DNA of 6,410 bases from Microcaldota archaeon (GTDB lineage: Archaea; Micrarchaeota; Micrarchaeia; Anstonellales; Bilamarchaeaceae), in the NCBI GenBank assembly GCA_018813445.1, contig JAHJBR010000151.1, positions 1 through 6,410 of the forward strand, written 5' to 3'. A program made the translations under genes and the position numbers. Position 1 is the stretch's first letter. Every line of letters starts with the position of its first letter. Below the pieces are notes generated by a model that did not search any database, was not told the origin of the DNA, and worked only from the letters and a program-made list of their open reading frames with translations. Shown here piece after piece: positions 1-5,811 of the stretch.

Positions 1-223
1 ATCTAGTTCTGACGCTTATATAATGGTAGAGCTTATTGTGTTTCTCTTTAGGAATAAGGTCGGTCTTTGCAGCTGCAATGATGAGCTTGTTATTGAATCG
101 GGTCTCTAATTTATCAACTCTGGTCTTTTCAGGGAAACGTGCATCCACAACTTCTATTGCAACATCTGCAGTACGAAGAAGGTTGATGAGTTCTGAGTAA
201 AACCGTTTTTTTAAATCACGCAT
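1..223 (-). CDS. Circularly permuted GTPase (YlqF/NOG-like, ribosome assembly type), N-terminal part only
   Basis: The reading frame begins with ATG at 221-223 and stays open to the left edge, giving 74 residues that start MRDLKKRFYSELINLL. The segment ADVAIEVVDARFP (residues 19-31) is the 'DAR' signature found just before the G4 motif in circularly permuted GTPases of the YlqF/RbgA, YjeQ and NOG families, and AKTDL at 52-56 sits where NKxDL (G4) is expected. Having G4 near the N-terminus, before the P-loop, is the mark of the permuted order G4-G5-G1-G2-G3; G1 and G3 would lie outside the window. Family members bind maturing ribosomal subunits and act in their assembly. The first G4 residue is Ala instead of the usual Asn, which is odd and could weaken guanine recognition. 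The start lies 24 bp after the map stop, so it is probably co-transcribed as the third gene of the minus-strand operon. No Shine-Dalgarno motif precedes it. Family assignment is fairly sure; the exact member is not. Confidence 0.8.
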   Translation of the reverse strand, partial: MRDLKKRFYSELINLLRTADVAIEVVDARFPEKTRVDKLETRFNNKLIIAAAKTDLIPKEKHNKLYHYISVRTR

Positions 224-247
224 AGTTAGATTGGGGTGGATGGGCTT

Positions 248-1141
248 TTATTTGGTTAGGATTATTGGCTCTTCGGCAACAAGCACCGTGTGTTCTGCCT
301 GAGTTACTATCCCATTTCCAGAATCTTTTAAAACTGGGTAAGAAGCAAGTATGCGCTGGGATATCATTTCTTTGAGGGCTGTCCCTACTGCGAGCCTGGA
401 GTTTGTTTTATCAAGCCAACGCTGGGCAAATGGCATGAAAAGGTATTTTTCAGCTATTTCTTCTTGGATTTTCCTGGTTTGTGGCATGCGGAGTGGTTTA
501 GGATTAATGAGTGAGAAAATTTCAACCTGGTCTGTGTCCTGAACTAAACCACTTCCAGTTGTTGCAAATGGTTCGATTGCGAATATATCGCCTTCTTTTA
601 GAGTATATGGGATTTGGGTTTTAACATTTGGAATTTCGACTCCTGCATGTAAAAGCCCTTTTTTTATCATATGGCCAGTTAGATTAGATATTGGGAGGAA
701 GTTATGGGATTTTATTGTATCTTCTATCTTTTCTGAAATAGTTTGGATTTTGGTTCCAGGAGTCATGAGTTTTATAGCTTCGTTAAGGGCACTGATGCTT
801 GCGTTTACAAGTTCTTCGTGATTTCCTGAAAGATCAACAGTGTAGGCTGTATCAGTTGGAGCATCGTTTAACGTCACACCTAAATCGATTTTCACCACAT
901 CTGTTTCTCCAAGTGTGATGTCGCAGTTGGTTTCTGGAGTGAAATGAGCTGCTTTTTCATTTATGGATATATTGACTGGAAATGCAGGTTTTGCTTCTTC
1001 TTCAAAAATCATTTGTTCTACTGTTTCTGCGATGTCGAGTAAGGATTCACCTATCATTATTAGGCGTTTGCTCTCCTCACGGATTTTCGAGCTTATCTTA
1101 CCGCTTTGAATGAAGTCTTCTTTGTCTTGTTCTGAAAGCAT
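248..1141 (-). CDS. map: Methionine aminopeptidase, type II (archaeal)
   Basis: This 297-residue protein removes the initiator methionine from nascent proteins in the cytoplasm, using a two-metal centre. All five metal ligands of the pita-bread fold are visible: D86 (in KIDLG), D97 (in PTDTA, 11 residues later as in the family), H157 (in LTGHMI), E190 (in FAIEP) and E283 (in QAEHTV). The substrate-side histidines H66 (AAHFTP) and H165 (LLHAG) are also present. A helical insert at about 205-270, between the E190 and E283 strands, marks the type II class, and the absence of an N-terminal extension marks the archaeal form. Length is normal for archaeal MetAP (about 295). The start fits the family (MLSEQDKEDFIQSGKI resembles the usual first helix). 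It lies 22 bp after the upstream helical-repeat gene and 24 bp before the GTPase gene, consistent with one transcript. No Shine-Dalgarno sequence is seen; the bases before the ATG are AT-rich. Confidence 0.97.
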   Translation of the reverse strand: MLSEQDKEDFIQSGKISSKIREESKRLIMIGESLLDIAETVEQMIFEEEAKPAFPVNISINEKAAHFTPETNCDITLGETDVVKIDLGVTLNDAPTDTAYTVDLSGNHEELVNASISALNEAIKLMTPGTKIQTISEKIEDTIKSHNFLPISNLTGHMIKKGLLHAGVEIPNVKTQIPYTLKEGDIFAIEPFATTGSGLVQDTDQVEIFSLINPKPLRMPQTRKIQEEIAEKYLFMPFAQRWLDKTNSRLAVGTALKEMISQRILASYPVLKDSGNGIVTQAEHTVLVAEEPIILTK

Positions 1142-1163
1142 ATATATAATTCAGAAGGGGTTT

Positions 1164-1904
1164 TTAAGAATCTGTTGGGTGGGCATTCTGATAGCATTGC
1201 TCGGCGCGAAGAAGAAGTTCAAAGCTTTTTCTGCCGTTGAATCTTTGGAGGAGTTTGGCAGCGTTTATGTATGCGGCGGCTGCAAAGCCATTGGAATTAG
1301 ATGTAATAAAACAGGCTGCTGATTTTTCATAAAGAGATGCTGCAATTTTTGGGTGGATTTTTTCTATCACACGGGCTGCATTTTCATATGAACAACCTGC
1401 GCGGAAAATAGGGGAACGGGAATCATGTATTGAGGAATCGATTTTTTCAAGGCATTCTGCAGCTTTTTTGAAAAAATCTGAGCATGTCCTTGCTTTTTTG
1501 GGGTCTTTTTGGGGATTTTTGATTTCAGAAAGTAGAGTTTTTGCAATGGTGGTGTAAAGACGTGCTGCGTTGCCATAATCTTCATTAAGCTCGAAAGTTT
1601 TCGCAAGGGCTGAATATGCTTCTAATGCTTTAGGGCCAGTAAGAGTTTCGTCAACGTGTTCTTCAAGTCGTAGGAGTGCCCGGATTAATGAACCCTCCCT
1701 TAGAAGTTTAATGGTGAGATCGATCTTATCTATCCCAAATTTTGCCAAAAAATAGGCCGCCAGAGTTATTGCCTGTTTGAAAGAGGTTGATGGGAGCGGA
1801 CCTTCGGGAGCGAGTAAGCTATCTCTTAAGGCTTTCAATAAAGGCTTAGAACGCGTTAGTTGATCTAAACCAAGGCGAGTGGAAATTAGTTTATGTGAAC
1901 CCAT
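1164..1904 (-). CDS. Alpha-helical repeat protein, TPR/alpha-SNAP-like, unknown function
   Basis: This is a 246-residue soluble protein with no signal peptide or membrane segment. From about residue 90 to the end it consists of paired amphipathic helices with the small-residue/aromatic spacing of tetratricopeptide or SNAP-like repeats. Examples are LEAYSALAKTFELNEDYGNA, the stretch around FFKKAAECLEKI, then ENAARVIEKIHPKIAASLYE, and FAAAAYINAAKLLQRF. The Cys/Ala/Tyr-rich pattern recalls alpha-SNAP, but this is resemblance by eye and not a family assignment. The first 90 residues form a less regular helical region. The start is ATG at 1902-1904. The frame is open further upstream to an ATG at 1979, but that extension would read through the promoter-like palindrome and adds a low-quality segment, so I reject it. 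As the first gene of an operon with map and a ribosome-assembly GTPase, it may be a scaffold or partner protein in protein maturation; this is inference only. Confidence 0.8.
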   Translation of the reverse strand: MGSHKLISTRLGLDQLTRSKPLLKALRDSLLAPEGPLPSTSFKQAITLAAYFLAKFGIDKIDLTIKLLREGSLIRALLRLEEHVDETLTGPKALEAYSALAKTFELNEDYGNAARLYTTIAKTLLSEIKNPQKDPKKARTCSDFFKKAAECLEKIDSSIHDSRSPIFRAGCSYENAARVIEKIHPKIAASLYEKSAACFITSNSNGFAAAAYINAAKLLQRFNGRKSFELLLRAEQCYQNAHPTDS

Positions 1905-1923
1905 GTTTGGATAGGTGGGAGAA

Positions 1924-1934
1924 GAAATAAAATT
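1924..1934 (+). promoter_or_regulatory. Second, weaker TATA-like element
   Basis: The AT block GAAATAAAATT follows a purine-rich run (GGGAGAAGAAAT) that could act as a BRE-like element. Its centre is about 27-28 bp before the ATG at 1957, the spacing expected for a leaderless transcript beginning at that codon. This would reconcile transcription with the start codon that gives the better signal peptide for the giant membrane protein. The match to consensus is weak. Confidence 0.3.
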
Positions 1935-1939
1935 GTTAC

Positions 1940-1955
1940 TATTTATATATAAATA
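1940..1955. promoter_or_regulatory. Palindromic TATA element between divergent genes
   Basis: The bases TATTTATATATAAATA form a perfect 16-bp inverted repeat containing the archaeal TATA consensus TTTATATA on both strands. It lies in the 52-bp gap between the minus-strand operon (ATG at 1904) and the plus-strand giant gene (ATG at 1957 or 1978). Archaeal transcription usually starts about 25-28 bp from the box centre. That predicts starts near 1920-1922 leftward, giving a leader of about 17 nt, and near 1973-1976 rightward, just before the ATG at 1978. The leftward role fits well. The rightward role fits only if the giant gene starts at 1978. Confidence 0.6.
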
Positions 1956-1956
1956 C

Positions 1957-4900
1957 ATGAGAACTGGAGCGTGTATCATGCTCTTCCTACTTATTCCGAG
2001 CGTTTATTGTGTAGACTATTTTTTAGATGAATTTGAAAGGCCTTGGAACACGGAATATAAATGGCCTAATAATTCGAGTGTAGTTGATTATACGTACGTA
2101 CCACCTTTACAGCCAGGATGGAATTCGTTTGAGCTCCAGAAAAGTCTTGATTCGTTGGTTTTGGAAGAAGTTCGACGAGAAAGTGAAATTACTGAATATG
2201 TATCTGGTGCCAAGGCAAACTACTCTAAAGCAGTGTTTTCTTATGAACAAATTGAAGAATTCATAGATTACGGGATTTCGCCTTATTTTTATGATGTGGC
2301 CGGCACTTGCCTTTCTTTAGGTTATGGAACTGAGCAGTGTACTTGTGCTTTGCAGGCGTATGAGTATTATGAATGCATGAACATGAGTAAGCAGATAAGA
2401 AAGTTCATCGGGTTCAGGCTTTTTTCAGACGGATATTCAAAAGCGTGGGCAAATACTATGGAAAATGCGCTTTTGGCTCTTGAAAAAAGCTCGGATTCTG
2501 TTGAGATTGGTTTCAAGAATATGGAAAAAAATCTTGAAAATGCTGAATTTGCAGGCATTTGTGATGAAGATGTTTCGGGTTTTGAAAAATGTGAGAATGG
2601 GATATATATCCGAGATGTTCTTGAACAAAATGAATTGGAGGATGAATATGGGTTTGTAGATTTTAGAAATGGTTTACTAGAGGATAGAAGTGAATTGAAC
2701 AAGGGTGTGCCAAAATTGCAGTTTGCAAATTTAGTAAATATTGTTTGGGGAGATACAGGATTGTTGAGTATACTTTCTGGTGCAGAAAAAGAAATTCAAG
2801 AACATTATAATGAATCTCATTTTAGGTGGGAATTGGGTTTAAAGGAATGTGAAGAAGAGATTAGGGTTTCAGAGTCTTTGAAAAAATTCAGTGAAGAACA
2901 AGAACTTTGGAGAGTTGATATGGGGGCAGGATTTAGTGATGTTTTGGGCTTTAATGGAGCGCCAATTTCAGATGAACTAGATCATGCAGATGAGTTACTT
3001 TCTAATGCACAAATTAAGATTAAGAATGCAGACATAATTTATAAAAACAAAGAAGAAGGTTATCTTAAAAATGCGATGTTGAAGGCAAGCGAAGCAAAAC
3101 AAGATGCCTCAGAATCATTCCAAGCATATGAACAAGCAATTAAACAAGCTGGAAATGTACGTGATTTGAAAAAGGCTGAGGCATTAGAATGGTTGGAAAA
3201 AGTCGGAGTGAAATTCGGTGATGGAGTTTGGCCTGAGAGAGCTAGAGTTCTATTTGAGAATGCTGAAAGCAAAATGAAATTGGGGGAAGAGACAAAAAAA
3301 ATTGGTATTACATTTACGTATTATAGTGAATCTGTGAAAAGTGCAAAAGAAGCATTTGAAATAGATTATAACGACCAGTATGATACGGATTTTGAATCGA
3401 TCTACATGTGTAATTTGGCAATGGATTTGATTGAAAGAGCATATGATGACAAAATTGATGTTCTCACAGAAGAAACAATGTTGAGTATTCTGAGCAAATC
3501 GAAAAATACAAGTGAATTGCTGTTGGGTTGTCAGGAAGTTGTTAATGGTATAGAGGCAAACGCGATGTATAAGTATTCAGATTTAGAAGATAAACGAAGA
3601 GCAGCATTTGACCTTATGGAAAAATGCAATGGTGGGTGTGGTGAAAGTAAGGATTGTTATGATCTGGAATCGAAAGTTGAAGATGGAGAATTAGGCTTAG
3701 TATATAATGGGAATATTGCATATCCAAATGCGATAGGATCGTTAGGTAGACTAAGAGTATTATATGTTACAACGATCGGAGATGCAAAGGAAAGTATCGA
3801 AAAACAAGTTGAATGTTACTTGAAAACAGAAAGTTTTCTTTTTGTTGAGAATGTGGAACTAGATGGTTCAAGTGAAGTGATGTTCGAGATATTACTTCAG
3901 AATGATGAGGATAATAATGGTAAAGACGTGATGTTTAGTGTTAAGTGTCCTATTGAATTTCTTGAAAGTGATCTTGCTTTTGGAGCAGAGAATTTGCGTG
4001 GGGTTGCTTGGGTAGATGGTTCAGTTGTGGGGTTCGTAAGGAACATCGCGGCAAAAACTACTGAAAGATTTGTTTTTGAAAAGAGTGTCATAATACTGAA
4101 TAGTGGAGAATTTGAGATCAAAGCCTATGGAGATGAAATTGGCGGTGCGGATGTTATTGAGATTAAAGAGGTTTATTCAAGTGCAGATATAGACAATTTT
4201 GCAGTGCCATTGCATTGGGAAAAATTAAAAATAAATAGTTTAAGTGTGGATATTGAAAATGGTTTTGTCAATCAAAGGCTTCTGGAAGGAACATATGTTT
4301 TTGAAGCCGAATATTACAACCCAAGTGCATATCTTACAATTGTAGTATCGAATACAAGTAATGTTATTGGAAGCCGCACATATTACAAGTATGTGATTGA
4401 GATAACTCCGGAAATGGATATGGAAAATATTGATTTGTTCCTTGGAATACCTGAAAGCGACTATATCAAATCAAAGCAGGTAATAAGTTTGACTGGAGAT
4501 AAATTATCTGTAGTTGAAAATGTAAATGGATTTAGTGTACAGGTCGGGCAAATTGAAGTCGGGAGAAAAAATAAATTACAGGTTAGTTATGAGGTAGACA
4601 ATAGCAGCGCATATGTTGAAAGTGAATTAAATGATCTTAGAACACTTAACCTAAGCGAACAGGCTGACATAATATTGCAGCAGGCAATTGGAGCAATGGA
4701 AAGGAATGAAACAAACTTGGCCATTTCTAAAATCCAGGATATTTATACTCAAATAAACAAGGATGAAAAAGATAATGCAAAGTTGTTATCTGAATATTTG
4801 AAGATAAAGGAAATTGTTGAGGTTGAATCAATGCAGATAACGAATAGTAATTATCAGGAACTTGAAGGAAATTTTATAGATAGACTCGCAGCCAGATCAG

Positions 4901-5811
4901 AATATCTTGAGGAACTTTTGGATGAAGTTGCTGATGTGGATTTGAAGGGTAAGGTACAATTATTGTCTGAGTATGATAAAAAATGGCTGCAGAATGAATT
5001 GAAAAATTATAAAAAGAATATATCTAGTGAAATAAACACACTAAGTAAGGAGTATTATGGGATGAATCAGTATGATAGGGAATTAGAATTGAAGTTGGAT
5101 GCCACAAAGACAGCCTACAATGAATTCTCAGCAAGCATGTCACTTGATGATGGACTCATATTATATGAAAAATTTTGTGGAGTTAAAATGGAATTGAATA
5201 GAATGGAAACAGATTTAATTAAACAAATTGATTGGATAGGTGAGAAATTAGATAAAGAAAGGGAAGAAATCGAAGATCTTTTGGAAATATATTCGGAAAA
5301 TTTTAATACAGCAAAGAATACTAGGTTTGAAAATGAATTCCTGCTAGATCCAAAAGATATTGAAAAGGATATAAAAGAGATAAATTCGGTTTTGAGTAAA
5401 AAGGATTATAAAAAAATTGAAGTAGTTTATTATAAAAATTTAGAAAATAAAGAGGAGATGAATAACTCTTTGTCTTGGTTAGAGGCAACAAGTAAGAGAA
5501 ACACAAATTATGTAAAAGATGCATTGGAATTATTTAAGGGGAAAATATCGGAAATGGCTTGGGATGAAATGGGTAGTGAAGTAACTGAGATTGAAATGGC
5601 CATTTCTAAAAAAGAGTTTGTTAAGGCTTTAAAAAACGGAGATGAATTATTGAAAAATATTGCTGAATTTGATGAAAGTGATGATTATGGCGCTTTATTA
5701 ATTGTAAGTTTAATTTTTATAATAAGTCTTATTCTAGTTTATTATTACAGGAAAAAAGATCGGGAGAAACCGAGGATTTTCAAAAAGTTAGAAAAAGCTA
5801 GTGAGTTTTGA
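1957..5811 (+). CDS. Giant exported single-pass membrane protein (about 1284 aa), unknown function
   Basis: I do not recognise a family. From the ATG at 1957 the protein begins MRTGACIMLFLLIPSVYC, a plausible signal peptide with one Arg and a hydrophobic core. The next ATG (1978) leaves too short a core, and the GTG at 1915 adds a poorer N-terminus. Residues are numbered from 1957. About 55-585 is mostly charged, coiled-coil-like helix with Cys clusters (three C-x9-C pairs at 118-212, and KCNGGCGESKDC near 556-567). About 620-885 is beta-rich and could be two Ig-like domains, with hydrophobic strands and N/D/G-rich turns. About 890-1240 is again long charged helices rich in Glu and Lys. A single transmembrane segment (ALLIVSLIFIISLILVYYY, 1246-1264) is followed by a basic tail of about 20 residues. 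This implies a type I topology with nearly everything outside the cell; roughly ten N-x-S/T sites fit surface glycosylation. A role as cell-surface stalk, adhesin or envelope component is inference. Its 3' end overlaps the convergent helicase gene by 24 bp. Confidence 0.9.
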   Translation: MRTGACIMLFLLIPSVYCVDYFLDEFERPWNTEYKWPNNSSVVDYTYVPPLQPGWNSFELQKSLDSLVLEEVRRESEITEYVSGAKANYSKAVFSYEQIEEFIDYGISPYFYDVAGTCLSLGYGTEQCTCALQAYEYYECMNMSKQIRKFIGFRLFSDGYSKAWANTMENALLALEKSSDSVEIGFKNMEKNLENAEFAGICDEDVSGFEKCENGIYIRDVLEQNELEDEYGFVDFRNGLLEDRSELNKGVPKLQFANLVNIVWGDTGLLSILSGAEKEIQEHYNESHFRWELGLKECEEEIRVSESLKKFSEEQELWRVDMGAGFSDVLGFNGAPISDELDHADELLSNAQIKIKNADIIYKNKEEGYLKNAMLKASEAKQDASESFQAYEQAIKQAGNVRDLKKAEALEWLEKVGVKFGDGVWPERARVLFENAESKMKLGEETKKIGITFTYYSESVKSAKEAFEIDYNDQYDTDFESIYMCNLAMDLIERAYDDKIDVLTEETMLSILSKSKNTSELLLGCQEVVNGIEANAMYKYSDLEDKRRAAFDLMEKCNGGCGESKDCYDLESKVEDGELGLVYNGNIAYPNAIGSLGRLRVLYVTTIGDAKESIEKQVECYLKTESFLFVENVELDGSSEVMFEILLQNDEDNNGKDVMFSVKCPIEFLESDLAFGAENLRGVAWVDGSVVGFVRNIAAKTTERFVFEKSVIILNSGEFEIKAYGDEIGGADVIEIKEVYSSADIDNFAVPLHWEKLKINSLSVDIENGFVNQRLLEGTYVFEAEYYNPSAYLTIVVSNTSNVIGSRTYYKYVIEITPEMDMENIDLFLGIPESDYIKSKQVISLTGDKLSVVENVNGFSVQVGQIEVGRKNKLQVSYEVDNSSAYVESELNDLRTLNLSEQADIILQQAIGAMERNETNLAISKIQDIYTQINKDEKDNAKLLSEYLKIKEIVEVESMQITNSNYQELEGNFIDRLAARSEYLEELLDEVADVDLKGKVQLLSEYDKKWLQNELKNYKKNISSEINTLSKEYYGMNQYDRELELKLDATKTAYNEFSASMSLDDGLILYEKFCGVKMELNRMETDLIKQIDWIGEKLDKEREEIEDLLEIYSENFNTAKNTRFENEFLLDPKDIEKDIKEINSVLSKKDYKKIEVVYYKNLENKEEMNNSLSWLEATSKRNTNYVKDALELFKGKISEMAWDEMGSEVTEIEMAISKKEFVKALKNGDELLKNIAEFDESDDYGALLIVSLIFIISLILVYYYRKKDREKPRIFKKLEKASEF
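5752..5786 (-). terminator. Possible U-tract terminator of the helicase gene
   Basis: On the minus strand, just after the helicase stop, there are T tracts of five (5782-5786) and six (5752-5757), with another T5 inside the last codons (5792-5796). Archaeal intrinsic termination relies mainly on such U tracts without needing a hairpin. The site lies within the 3' coding end of the giant gene, where A runs also arise from Lys codons, so the evidence is modest. Confidence 0.3.

Noticed and set aside
1139..1150. AT-rich ATATATAAT just upstream of map as a promoter
   Set aside because: It abuts the start codon, so a transcript from it would begin inside map; proper TATA boxes lie about 27 bp before the transcript start.
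1915..1956. GTG start for the giant plus-strand gene
   Set aside because: It adds 14 residues that weaken the signal peptide, has no ribosome binding site, and lies upstream of both promoter-like elements.
1905..1979. Upstream extension of the helical-repeat protein to an ATG at 1979 on the minus strand
   Set aside because: It would run through the palindromic TATA element and overlap the divergent gene's start; the added 25 residues do not look like part of the helical-repeat protein. ATG at 1904 is the better start.
2367..2702. 111-codon open frame on the minus strand inside the giant gene
   Set aside because: Its translation is a Ser/Phe-rich antisense product with no recognisable domain or promoter, typical of a shadow of an AT-rich coding strand.
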